Assembly: GCA_003988855.1 (NCBI GenBank)
Contig: QYAI01000036.1
Span: 62,001 to 126,000 of the forward strand
Length of the DNA: 64,000 nt
Reading direction: 5' to 3'
From: Arachnopeziza araneosa
Lineage: Eukaryota; Ascomycota; Leotiomycetes; Helotiales; Arachnopezizaceae
The notes under the pieces were generated by a model that saw nothing but the letters and a program-made list of their open reading frames with translations, was not told the DNA's origin and searched no databases. This document shows, piece after piece, positions 23,449-35,247 of the stretch. Both the position numbers and the translations under genes were made by a program. Position 1 is the stretch's first letter, and the number at the start of each line of letters is the position of its first letter.

Positions 23449-26400
23449 ATGCCTCCAAATCTTCAGTTGATGGTTGAAGATGCGATTGAGGAATTACGCA
23501 AGGCTGACCTCGAAGGTGAGTTGACTTTTTTTTTCTGTTTCTCCGAGGCTCCTACACTAAAGAATATTTTGCTTCTATTTTCCATTGGTGATTGGAAAGA
23601 TTAGTCCTTATCGCCGAAGAGATGCCGGTTTGATTAAGGCTCTTTGGTGCAATGGTCAGGTCTTGCACTGCATTGCGCTCAACCGGCTTTCTTATTGTTC
23701 TCTATCACGTGCCTACTACTCATTGGAAGAGATATGTATTGATGACTGAACAACAGGTATCTTAATTGCAGACCTCTTTGGTAATATCAATCTCGTTCCC
23801 TCGTCCGATCAAATATCTAAAGAAGCAGTTTGGGAAGCTCTTCTTAACAGAGATGATGTCTTGGTCTATCGAAATGGCTTGGCTTTGAATAAAGCACCAT
23901 TTCTGAAGCTAGGATATGGAGATGCGTTGGATTTGGGACAAGGTGACAGAAAATTCGTATTCAGACCCCAGATTCAAGCCACAGCCCACGTTCTTTTTTC
24001 AAAAACAGCTGGAAAGGACAAGCCAGAAGGCATTTCGCAACCAGTTGACGGAAAGAAGCGTAGAGGACGGCCCCCGAAAGCGAAGAAGCTTGATCAACCA
24101 CAAACACCCGAACAAACACCTGAACCTCGAAGAGGCCGGTCTTCGAAGACGATAATTGATCATGCTGCAAGTATATCTTTACAGCCTTCAATTACTCCTG
24201 CCGATCCCCCCCTTCCAAAAGACCAGTTAGAGATTAGTCAAAATATCTCCTCATCAACCGAAGTTACATATACTCCACTTCCAAAGCGAGTTCCAAAACC
24301 TAAAGTTTGGTTTGAACCACCCGTCGCGAAAAAATCTGCTCCAAAAGCAAAGAAAGGACAGAAATCGGCTCTGTCCGCTGCGATCTCCATACCAAATGGA
24401 GACCACCTTGCTGTTGATGCGGCCAGAAGCGCACCATCTTCCTCTGAAAAAAAGTCTTCTTTCTTGGCGATTAAGGGAATTAGCGAAGACAGTCATGCTG
24501 AGACAAACACTTCGAGTGCAAAAGACGACCAGACGATCTATTCCATACCTGCATCTACTCCGACCGTACAAGATGAAGAACCGCAAACATCAATCGTGGT
24601 ACTAGAATCGTCTACGGAATCTTTTAACGCGATATCATCGAAAGCTTCTTCTCCACTCTTGCCAGATTCTGAGCCTTTAAGAGATAGTGCTGTTCCTGTG
24701 ACTCCTAATCCAGATGTGCAAAGGACTATCCCAGAGACTACTCGCCCACTCGTATCCGTAGCTCCCAATATTACGAGCATAAGTCGACAATCTTCCCGTA
24801 TTATCAATACCCAAGAGTTGTCCGAAAGTACGGCAGAAGTTTCGAATGGAGGAACTAGCTCTCTACGGACCGCTAGTTTGGCGTCGTCTGAAAGTGCTCT
24901 ATTCGAAGATGGAAAACTAGGTATATTCATCAATCCACCTGGGTCACAACGGCAGTTTCCTCGCACTCGAGGACGACCCCCCCGATCCACGATTGTAGTC
25001 TTCAGATCCAAGAAACTCATAAATTCGGAATGGCTCGAGCAGCAGAAAGGAACGTGGATTCAGCCAATCGCAACGGCTTTAGCGCATAATCTCATCGTCG
25101 CTGAAAGCTCACCAAGGGGAAAACGTAAATATGTTAAACGGACAAGAGCTACAACTAGCCAAATTGAAATTGACCTCGAGTCAGATATTCCAGAAGTCAG
25201 CGAGGTAAATCAAAACAAGCCTGGTGCAGAAAATGAGAGCATTGCTACTGTGTCAGCTCCATCAGCACCAACTCAAGTTCCCGGTGTCGCTGCCTTTTCC
25301 GCGCACACTCAGACTGGAGAAAGCATAGAGGTTCAAGAGCTTATAACTGAACAAGTGGGGGAAAATCAAGACGAAATAGGAGCAAATAGAGACAATAACC
25401 ATACTCTGAAGACCCAGTTCGAAACTGCCACTGAAACAGCATCAAAGTCATCAAATCGAAAGAGCACTCTCGCTGCTGAAAATTTACGCCATCAACATCA
25501 AAGTCCATTGAACGCGCCGAAAACTTCTTCTGAAGGTTCAAGACCAACAATCATTGAAAAGGAAACTCAGGCCACCACTACTGAATCAGCACCAGAGCGA
25601 AATCAAGTCGAGTTGCGAGTTGCAGGAGTTCTGAATCTCAGCCAGCCTTTCGGTAATCTTGGAGAACTTGGCCCTCTTAACAATCCCTATACTCCATCTT
25701 CGCTTGAACCAAGAGCCACTGCTCTTCCACTTCCAAGTGAAACTGGAGAGAGCGTTCTGAACCAATCAAACGCATTTTATAAATCGCCATACGGTAACCA
25801 GTTTGGCAGTCGAATCAACGAAGTTCAATCTCCACAACCGCAAGAGATTTTTCAAGAAGCAGGTATCGATACTACTCGTATGATTTCTTCCTCGTCAGTC
25901 AACCAACTTCTCCACCAGCCACGAGCGACCTCATCTGTCATACAACTACCGCGTTCCCAGTTCAACGCACAAAATCAATCGACTTTTGGTTCTACTCCAA
26001 GCATCTTGGAACTGTCCGAGAAGCGTCAAAGAAAAGAAACAGAATCTCTTATTAAATCGTACAGATCACCGTTCAAAACAGTCTCGAAGGTTATAACTCA
26101 CAATGACCTTGTTCAGAATGCGGTTCACTTACCCAATAATTCAATTTCTCATACGTCTTCAATTTTCAGGTCTCCTATTGAGAACAGCTCGAACACTCAA
26201 CTACACGCTCCAGAATTGACTCATGATCCCGTTAATCGGCAAGATTCTTTACAAGATGGTTGTCACAGTAATGAAAACTTAAACCAAGTCCAACGCACAC
26301 CAGAAAACCAAGTGCGGGCCCAGTATGATGATTTCTCATCACCCTCACTGTCAGAGCAATTTATGGAAAGTAATTTACCATTAAATTCAAACCAGGTTAG

Positions 26401-29400
26401 TAAAAGGGTTAATGATATGCCGACTTTTCGATATTTGTCTAATCAATTTCAGAGATTACCTGAAAATTTCCAACGAGTGCCATCAGAACCACTAGTCCGA
26501 CGCTCTAGCCATGAACCACCCCGTGGATATTTTACATCTGAAGCACCAAGTCAATTTACTCTGCCAACTGGTTCATCAACTCCAACACCGATTTCTCATT
26601 CTAGCGCTCAACGGGCAGGAAGAAATAAGAGAAAATCCTCTCATCTTGGTGCTACTGATAGCAATAGGATTGAGCTTTCTCTTGAGACTAACACCTCGAA
26701 ACAGCGGAAGAAAGGCTCAGCAGACAAGCAAAATATACCTGCAAAATCTACTGTGATGGAACAAGATTATCAATTCCAAACAGCTTTGGACCGAGCGAGC
26801 ATCTTGCCAGTCCATGATGGAGTTACACGCCTTCCGTGTTTGCACCAAGATAAAGTGGGAAATCTTCTTCTGTCCAAAGATATGGCCACTCTAGAATTTA
26901 TATCATTTGCGCAGCATCCGCCACAAATGCCTTTACTCACTCTATTTATATCTGAAATTCCACATAATCCTATCACTTCGGTCCCTGGGTCTAAGCCGAT
27001 GGAGCTCCGCATAAAGACTATGACTAAGGGGCCTGTTGAGAAGCTGCATTGTTTCGCATTCTCCAACTCGACTCAAGGCATTGAATCGGCGACCAATATG
27101 AGAGCAAAAATTGTGACGGCTCTGAAGCTTGCTGTACTTCAGCCAGGTGCAGCGGAATCTGAAGTTCAGAAGCCATACAAGTGTGAAAAATGCGAAGGTC
27201 GGTTCAAGAACAAGAATGGTCTTGAATATCACCTCACAAAATCCAATTCAGCATGTAATCCCAACTCCGATCCAGCAGCTCGTTCGGCTCGAAAGACATT
27301 AAGAGGTCGTCCACAAGGGTCACGCATTCAGAACAAAAAGAAACAGCATGAAGCGGATGACATCTCTCCTTATACCACTCGCGGCACTCCAATTAAACCT
27401 TCTAATGATTTTGAAGTGGATCAACCTCAGGCAGAGAACGAAGAGAATATTCCTAATGTTGATATCGAGTCTGAAGATGATTCGACTTCTTCTACGAGCA
27501 GCGAAGATTCTGTTATCGAATGGTTCAAAAAACATGCAGTAAATGGGCCGACACGGCGAGGGTCATCTCATGCTCTTCCGACACCATCAAAACCAACTTT
27601 GAAAAGACTCAAAATCTACAAGTCCTTGCCCAGAGAAGTTTCGGTTGTACGAGAGATTGCTGAGGAGTCAAAGGCCGCATTAATCAATCCCTTTCCGGAT
27701 GACCCACATAGTCAGTCGCATCTCGAAATTGCCAATGAGATTGCGAGTGACGTCTTTTCTTCTGGAACTGTGGATACTAATGCGTATGAAAAATTGATAA
27801 TGGCAATTATCACTAAGAATCATAACATGTTCCCTGAGGACAAGAGTCTTTGGATGGTATGTGTTGGCATCTGGCTGAAGAAAAGGCAAGACGACGGTAC
27901 TGGCGCTCATCATAACAATGCACCACTTTTCAAACTTTGTTGCAAAGCCTTGGACAATCTTACCGCAACTAAGGAGCTCGAAAAACATGAGCTTATTTTT
28001 GAGGATAAACCTTTCACCAAGCCAACAACTAGGCATTTCTACACTGTTCCTGGCATGGACATGAGTCAATCTCGTGTCAGCATGCTGAAAGAATTGATCA
28101 AAGCGTCATCCCCCAGATTTTATGTTCCTTCTCAGTTCGCACCTCCACAAACAGTGCTCGACAAGTTGCAAGAAGTTGCAAGCCCTGCTATTGCTACTCA
28201 CCCTCGCGCAATTATTGTGTCACGGGATGAATCTGAGAATAACAAATTGCCAATGCTCGAGGATAGTGATGATCTGCAGTCTGAAGATGATGAATTTGAT
28301 GAAGCAGATCAAGGTTCTATTATTACCGAGTCTGACGAATCCGAGGAATCGGTCGAGGAAGATCAAAGTCAGCCAACTACACCAACACGCAGAAAGCGCT
28401 CCAACGCCTCCAGGAGAACAGCATCTAAAGGAAACAGCCGTCCGTCACGAAATTCAGCCCACAATGGCGCTATATCTAACGGCTTGAGAAGATACTGGGA
28501 TGCGGTCCGTCAAAAGGGTGGTAGTGTCCATCCATATTCTGGCGAGAAGCTACGCCGTCCCATGAATACAAAGCCAAAGTTTCCAATGTCACAGGAAGAG
28601 AAAGATAAACGCGCTTTAAAAGCTCAACTGTCTAAGAGCTCTTGGTCGGGTCAGTTCTCTCACACACCTTCTTTCATGCCAAATCCGGAAACTGGAGCTT
28701 GGGATCAGAAATCTCAAGTAATCAGCTTAGAAAAATCACAAAAAGAAATTTTTTTCAGGCGGAAAGTTAACAGGCGTCCTCGACTTCCAGAGCCGGTCAC
28801 ATATTTACAAGCAGAGAACGGGGCGTGGTCAGTCAGGCCTTTCGGTCATGGTGTAAACCCTATATTTTCCAGGCCGGCTCGTAGAGTCTATGGGAACCCG
28901 GCTCTAGATAGCTATCTCGCCAGAGTTCAAAACGGCTTCAGACCTGTAATTTACCCAACTAAAAACCGTTTGTTCTTGCCTGCAGTGCCTTCGAGACATT
29001 TTCTGGATTCGGTCCGAGACGGGAAAACAATAATTAGTGAGAATACCGCTGATAATGTGAGGATTTCCCGGAGAACCGGGTTACCAGTTCGAAAATGGGT
29101 CAAAAAAGATTTAGTTGTGCCCCAGAAACGGAAAGGATCTCGTAGGGATAATGAGGAAGAAACTCAGGACGACGAATTTTTTCAACTATCGGAAGATAGC
29201 CAGCCACCCAAGCGACCAAGGATACAATCCACGCGGCAGCGATGTTCAATAAATGAATTGATATCGACTTGTGAAGAAACAAGTATGGACCTGATTACCC
29301 CTTTAAACTCTGCAATCATCCCAAATGAGGTCGAAATGATCGATATCTTTGAGCCCAAGAAACTTGAGGCTGGAGCACCAAGGAATCCAGGACTGGAAAG

Positions 29401-31330
29401 TGTTCCTCATATCTTTGGCTTTTATAATCCGCTAAGAAAAGACTTTTCTTCAAGTTATCACGGCTCTTTTCCTCAATATGCCCAGGTAAAATTTGAGGAA
29501 GTGAAGATTGTCGAAGAGACTCATATTGTGCAGGACATATCTTACTTTGAAAAGGGCTCATGGACGATAGCACTTGCTACCATTTTTAAATCAGAAGGCT
29601 ACAAAATCAAGTGGGACGACCGGACTTCTCTCACTACTGAGACCTTGCCTTACAACTTCCTACTTTCTGATGACGAGGATGAATCTCCAAAGCAGCTCAC
29701 CAATATACGACCTACGGCCAGACCCAAAAAAAGACATAAGGGGTCTAAGGATTTACCAAAGGCATCTGAAGCTGCCCAGAGAGTCACCTACACAAGATCG
29801 CATACTCATCTTACCAGTGATTTTGATGGGATCTATAAAAATGCAGAGGAGATTGCCAAAGTATTCAACGTGCAGGTCACTGCGCCAAATCAGGCGATCA
29901 AAAGACGCCAGCGAAACTTGACTCATATGTCACCTCAAGATGAGACCCGATTCATAGTCACCGTGGTTGTCATTCGAGCTCTTACAGGCGGCCTGGACCT
30001 CTTGATAGACTGGGTATTGATGTCTACGATTTTCAAAAAATTTGCTATGAGTTATCTTCAGAAACGGTGGAGTCAGATCTCTCTACGATTAAAACCTACT
30101 ATCGACCGGCTTGCTGCTGACTTTCAAGAACCATTCTTAAATGCGTATGAAAAAGGCGAGATTGACCCCATTGACTATGATCACCTAGTAAACTACGACT
30201 GGAGTAAATTAGTGGACTGGGTGATGCGAAATATTGACACCCATCTTGGCAATCGGCCTATCAACATTCCTGGCTCCCGCAAAGAACTCAGAAACATGTA
30301 TCATTACAATGAGATTCAGAGAGAAACCACTAACAGAGACATCCTGTTCCAACCTGGCGCTGCTGTCTACCGACGCATAGAAGTTGTCTCTGCAGAAGCA
30401 AACTCGATTCCTATTCCCCAAAAGTTTCCGACTTTTGAGATGGATGAACTTGAGATTGCTAAATCTTGGGTTCGAGTTGTTGCTTTAACTCCTGAAGAGG
30501 ACTGGGACCTCGAGATCGGTAAAGCTAAACTCAACGACCTAGGCCTTCCTCTCGTAACAAAAGCGCTTCAGAATTTAACAGAGGGCAAGGTGTTAATGCA
30601 CCGAGCTAAAGGCCGCGTTACTCCTGGTCGTAGTTATGAGGCCACTGATACCTTTTCAATTGCATTTCGCAAGATAATCCGCGTCCCTCGATTTGTCGAA
30701 GCGGTAACTTTCAAAAGTTTTCTCGATTCCGAATTTCGACAGGGTATTGTAGGTATTCGAGTAGACTATATGGCAAATGAAGGAACTATTCTAGCCATTA
30801 CCAGCTTGCAAGCACACCATCGGATCCGTCTTATCCCAGCTGGCCTACCGACGGACAAATTTGGCCTCACAGATGGTGGCTACGAAACTAGAACAATCCC
30901 CAAAGAGCGTCTGCGCTTCGAAATGGATATCTTCCCAACAGAAAACTATGTGTATGATGATGAGAACGAGATTCTCAAGAACGCATTAGAGCTTGGACCC
31001 CCAAGAGGCAATCTAGACGCCATTCCAATCTGGTTTAGCATTACGGAGAGAATTAATTCTGACATTTGGAAAAGAGTCGTGACAGCCGTAGGACAAACAT
31101 TAGCCCTGAGAGCTGGTATAGATGCGAGGGAATTGACGAGACTTCTCAAACCAAGTATGGAAGAATGGGAAGTTAGATTGGTTCTAGAATGGGGAACTAC
31201 TCTGGGCCTGTGGAAAAGGGTGGATGAGAGAATTGAAGGGTGGTTAGCTGCTGAGTGGTGGTGGCTTCTGGTAGGGACATGGTGTGTTACTGATGAATCA
31301 AACTCCGGCGTTATTGCGGAGGAGTACTAG
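23449..31330 (+). CDS. Giant AT-hook protein with TFIIIC Tfc3/Sfc3-like C-terminus
   Basis: A 22-codon first exon, 23449..23515, and one huge exon of 7,574 bases, 23757..31330, give 2,546 residues. The intron at 23516..23756 is my choice; a small extra exon inside it cannot be excluded. AT-hook-like motifs occur near residue 125 (KKRRGRPPKAKK) and near 428 (TRGRPPRST), with weaker ones elsewhere. A zinc-finger-like segment lies near 1165-1185: YKCEKCEGRFKNKNGLEYHL followed by a late Cys. Acidic serine-rich stretches flank it. The last 500 residues resemble fungal TFIIIC subunit Tfc3/Sfc3 as I recall it: ETRFIVTVVVIRALTGGLD, IAKSWVRVVALTPEEDWD, DKFGLTDGGYETR and the closing AAEWWWLLVG. Tfc3 binds the B box of tRNA genes in the nucleus. 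I do not see the usual N-terminal B-block winged helix, so this may be a divergent Tfc3 or a paralogue. Confidence 0.65.
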
Positions 31331-33362
31331 ATGGTCGCATATCGCTTTGGAGTTATTGAAGTGAACCTCGCACAATTCACTGGCGTTTTGACGGTACAGA
31401 AATGGAGTGCATACAATCGAGACTTAATCGCAATCGCGTGTGGAATATAAGATAAATGGCATCATAATGTATATTGTAATACCAATCTGTAAGAGTACAA
31501 ATTTTAGCACATTCATAGTCGCTTTATCTGTGAGAACATCTACGTAACTAGGTTCATTCAACATAATCACGACCCATTTGAGAATATTCACCACAATTTC
31601 AAAGAAGCATAAAATACCTCCTTGACTTGACTCTAGATTCTTCATCAGCAATCTCAAAAACAAAACGTTCAACCCAAAAGCTACCAACTTAGATTAAGCA
31701 ACACAGGTCAATATCTTCAAATGAGACTACTCAGCCACCAAACAGAAAGAGAGTTTTACCAAATAACGCGGAATGCTTCTGAGCAGCGGGATCTGCTAGC
31801 AGAATTCTACATTCTCGTTGCTGCAGGTCAGGAACCCTCAATGCTAGCTGCCATTTCATAACTGACCTTAGACTTGTCCAGGTGATGACGAGGGACTAAA
31901 GAAATTTGTTGATGATGTCAAGACACAACCTTTGAAACTGCAGGAGCTCTGGCATTGCTGTGGATACTGTGCTTGTCCTCGAGAATGACGTATACATGAC
32001 GGAATACATCGCAGATTTTGGGACAGGCTCCTCTGGTAGGAGGTCTCGGCCGGGGAATAAGATTTGAACGGGATGTGAAAGTTCTGTATGGCTGATTGTT
32101 ATGATACTGTGGTTACCTTGTATAATTGAACCCTAACACCAACATCCTTCCAAATATCCACAAGCTGAGCATGAATAATCTTGTACAATTTCGTAATCGA
32201 GCAAGCATAGTGTTGGAACCCCTTCAAAGTGACTGAACAACCCTGGTCCGCATCATATCAATGAAAATCGCTTAGTAGTGTATAATATTAAATAAGAACT
32301 TGGCAGTCACTCTTTGGAGGTGACTGTAAGTTCCTCTCGGTAAGCACCACCTTTCAAACATCCAACTAACACTTAATAGTATACACAACTTAAGCTCCCC
32401 AAGAGGCGCCAAGACCAGAGGTTGCATCTCTTCGCATGACTACTGTAGTCCTGGCTCGAAATGACAAGGGATAAGGTTAGCATGAGATCATATCAACACT
32501 GCAAGACCAGATACCCTCTCTCTAACGCCGCCAAATCACCACCACGACATAACCCAACCTCAGCATCGGGGTCTGGTCAACGAAAAACAACAGCCTCTCG
32601 ATTGCAACCGATATCGAGAGGTCGACGATAACAGATGTAAGCATTCGACTTCGGGCTGAACTGTTTTTTGCTTCTGGTTCCGACTTTTATTTTATTTTTA
32701 TTATTTTTCTAGGAGGTATGAGGATCTCCTATGTTCTATTCTAAATTTTTTTCCCTATGAACGCGATACACGCTTGTTGTTCTGCTCGCTTAGTGGATTT
32801 TGCCCCTTTTCGCTTCTTTAACGAGAGCAAGCCATGTAGGGTAGCTTGAAAAGCATTCAAGCTATAAATGACCTATTAAAACAAAAAGAACCTGCTTAGT
32901 CTTTTCCTAGCAAGTATGGAGTAATTATTTAGCTTGCGAAAACAAAAAATATGAAGAAGAGAAGATATAAGAAGACGACTGTACACTCTCCCAATCATTC
33001 TATCCACTCCCAGCGCCATTCTCCAGCTTCTATATATATAAAAAGCAACTCACTAGTCCTAAACGAGTCTTATATATCCTAAAATGACTATCCGACAAGG
33101 CCACAATTACTCCCAAGAAGTAATGCAACAGGTTCTCGAACTACAATCATTCCTGCCAGCCTCAGTGGCCCTTATCCAATATATGCTAGAGATTGCACTA
33201 TATTACACACAAATAACAGAGATCATTCAGCTCCAGAAATATCTTGCTAATTCTCCAATAAAAGGTTCTTGACGTTCCCTCGGTAAAGTAATAGCAATCG
33301 GGCCACTTCAAACTGACCTTCAAAGCATTGATGTATCGATATAAGAAAATCCGTTATCATTA
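31331..33362. other. Two-kilobase gene-poor stretch before the tRNA gene
   Basis: No supported protein gene. A 62-codon frame at 33084..33272 starts with ATG about 45 bases after a TATATATATAAAAAGC box (near 33030). It has no domain and is too short to call with confidence. Long T/A runs occur near 32.69 kb. No transposon ends are seen. Confidence 0.45.
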
Positions 33363-33533
33363 GGAGCCGTAGCTTAGTGGTAAAGCTCACAGGTTTAGCA
33401 AAGTATTGTTACTGGGTTGTGTGCGGTGCACACATGTGAACAGCGCCCGCTTTTCGGGGCGAGGGCGAGTTTGTCATTAGGAATACTTTGTCTCACAAAC
33501 TGTGGACCGCTGGTTCGAATCCAGCCGGCTCCA
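33363..33533 (+). tRNA. tRNA gene with apparent 100-base intron; literal anticodon UUA
   Basis: All cloverleaf parts are visible. The acceptor arms GGAGCCG (33363..33369) and CGGCTCC (33526..33532) pair perfectly, with discriminator A at 33533. The D arm is GCTT/AAGC with the loop AGTGGTA, which includes an A-box-like TAGCTTAGTGG. The anticodon stem is CACAG (33388..33392) and CTGTG (33500..33504). The T arm is GCTGG/CCAGC around TTCGAAT, a perfect B box. A run of six T follows at once. The anticodon loop is interrupted: with the canonical cut after position 37, the intron is 33399..33498, exactly 100 bases, and the mature loop is GTTTAGA, giving anticodon UUA, which would read the stop codon UAA. 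G at position 32 and U at 26 are unusual. The intron opens and nearly closes with a perfect 9-base inverted repeat. If splicing is non-canonical the identity changes, so I leave the amino acid open. Confidence 0.75.
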
Positions 33534-33535
33534 AA

Positions 33536-33541
33536 TTTTTT
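33536..33541 (+). terminator. RNA polymerase III terminator of the tRNA gene
   Basis: Six T residues lie three bases after the discriminator base of the tRNA, the standard Pol III stop signal. This supports the tRNA being a transcribed gene rather than a fossil. Confidence 0.8.
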
Positions 33542-34219
33542 GGTAGGGAGTCCTCAGAATTTTTGATTTTGAAGCTATAGACTTCAGACATCTCGAAGTA
33601 CTCTTGGTGAAAGTGAAGGCAAGTACTCGATCACGTGAAACACTCTGTCTCACAATCTATTTTTGATAGAGTAACTTGTTACAGAAAGTCTACAGACAAA
33701 AGGTCATGGATCGCTTGTAATCGAGTTCTCTTTCAAAGAAGCAAACTGGAATGTTTGTTAAGATCCAAGTCTCATCACCAAGGGGAAGTTTGTAACGAAA
33801 AAATATGACTCGTAGGTTCTGTGTGACGGGGGGGAGGCTTTTCCTGAGAAGTGAGACATGAAACCGAAAGCTCGCTCCATGACAGGGGGTTTGGACGAAT
33901 GATGGTGGATATTCCTGCCTGTGGAAGCTTTTAGTGAGAATTCAGCGTCGGAAAGGTTTCTTTCAGTCACCGGCACTATCGCACGGAAATTTCGCTCTGC
34001 TGACGTGTTTTCCATGTCCTTTCTGGAGAAACTGTATCGCCTTGGGTCTTCTGCGAGGAGGTTGTGTATAAATATCCATACAACTCCCTCTCCTTTGGAT
34101 TTTACAATTCTATTTTTTGGGTTTTTGGAAAAAAGGTGCAGCTTTATTCTTGATTGCACCTAATCTACCTCGTTATTGTATTACCATTACTGTTGTCAGC
34201 AAGTCAAGTCAATGCAACC
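33542..34219. other. Intergenic stretch between the tRNA and the next gene
   Basis: It contains an exact TCACGTGA palindrome at 33631..33638, and CTGTCTCACAA near 33645 echoes the TTTGTCTCACAA of the tRNA intron end. A good TATA box (GTGTATAAATATCC) at about 34066 precedes the gene at 34220. The overlapping 133-codon minus-strand frame has no family features. Confidence 0.45.
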
Positions 34220-34792
34220 ATGCCCTCAGCAACCTACTCCCCAGATCATCTATCCGAGTCTGAGCAAAAGTCGAGTTTTCTCCACATAGGCGACTGGACT
34301 TGCGATCACCTTCCGACTTTCTTTCACTCGGATTACGTGAAATTGATTGAATGGATCCAAGAGGAGTTTCATGACTTCAAACAAATGCCAACGGCAACTT
34401 CAGATTCAAGCAATCTTCCTTTCCTTGATATTGCGCACGAAACCGTCGAATATCATTCTCGAGAATCAGGACTGAATGAAGTGATGGAAAGGAAATTAAA
34501 TACTCGATCGGCCATCTGGAGTTGGAGACATGGTTTTGAATTAGTCTCCAGAGGAGACGAGTCTCTAGAAACCACGCTGCCGCTGCCCATTGAGCACGAT
34601 TTCATCTCGCAGACTCTCGATACCGTGGATCACACCAAGGTATCCTCAACCACTAGCCTTGACACTTCTTTAAGCTCTTCATCATCGACTACGCACTCAG
34701 GCGGATCTTCACAGTGCTCTCGTGGTCAATTCAATAGTCAATATTCATATTCCAACCACGACAGCACCAGCTCTTTACAGGCTTGCAGCTAA
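34220..34792 (+). CDS. Hypothetical 190-residue acidic protein
   Basis: A single open frame starting at ATG 34220 (MPSATYSPDHLSESEQKSSF), about 150 bases downstream of a TATA box at 34066. The frame is open 22 codons further upstream from a TTG and would encode a hydrophobic stretch (IYLVIVLPLLLSASQVNA), but no ATG precedes it. The body has WTCDHLPTFFHSDYVKLIEW and EEFHDFKQ, and a conserved-looking AIWSWRHGFELVSRGDE. The C-terminal 55 residues are almost pure Ser/Thr with scattered Gln and Tyr. I do not recognise the family. A spliced upstream exon supplying a start for the hydrophobic stretch would turn this into a secreted protein; the sequence does not settle it. Confidence 0.45.
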   Translation: MPSATYSPDHLSESEQKSSFLHIGDWTCDHLPTFFHSDYVKLIEWIQEEFHDFKQMPTATSDSSNLPFLDIAHETVEYHSRESGLNEVMERKLNTRSAIWSWRHGFELVSRGDESLETTLPLPIEHDFISQTLDTVDHTKVSSTTSLDTSLSSSSSTTHSGGSSQCSRGQFNSQYSYSNHDSTSSLQACS

Positions 34793-35247
34793 TCCCAAGC
34801 GGAGTTGTGTTTATATGAACTGGCTTCCCAAGCAAGATATTCCACTTCATGGATGCTGACACATCAACTGTCATCTCTGCTCCCAACCGAGTCTGATAAT
34901 GAAGCGGGACTTCATATGCAGATAACGGGCAAATATACTCATAGGATGGCATGCCCCATATTCTCTAGGGAATGGTTTTGAAATATTCGATCATGTTTCC
35001 ATGGTGAAGCATACTGTTGTATCTTCTTTGTATTTGAATTCTGGAACGCTGGAATAATGATGACTGTTTGCACTCTTGAGATATCTCAAATCGATTTTCG
35101 ATCATGCACTTTGAAATCTAGCTAACTCAATCTATGATGGTATGAAAAATACATTCCACATGTCCATGACCAGCATGTTTCGACCATTGTGCGCAAAAGA
35201 GGATGTTGAGATGCCAGACCTTACATCTAGAAATATAAACATTAAAT
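34793..35247. other. Convergent intergenic region
   Basis: AT-rich, lying between the hypothetical gene and the 3' end of the coiled-coil gene. No supported feature. Confidence 0.45.

Noticed and set aside
33084..33272. 62-codon frame with a TATA box just upstream
   Set aside because: Too short, no signature, and AT-rich surroundings make a chance TATA likely. Kept only as a note in the intergenic entry.
33399..33498. The tRNA insertion as a second nested RNA gene
   Set aside because: The hairpins lie inside the tRNA transcription unit, with no separate promoter boxes or terminator of their own.
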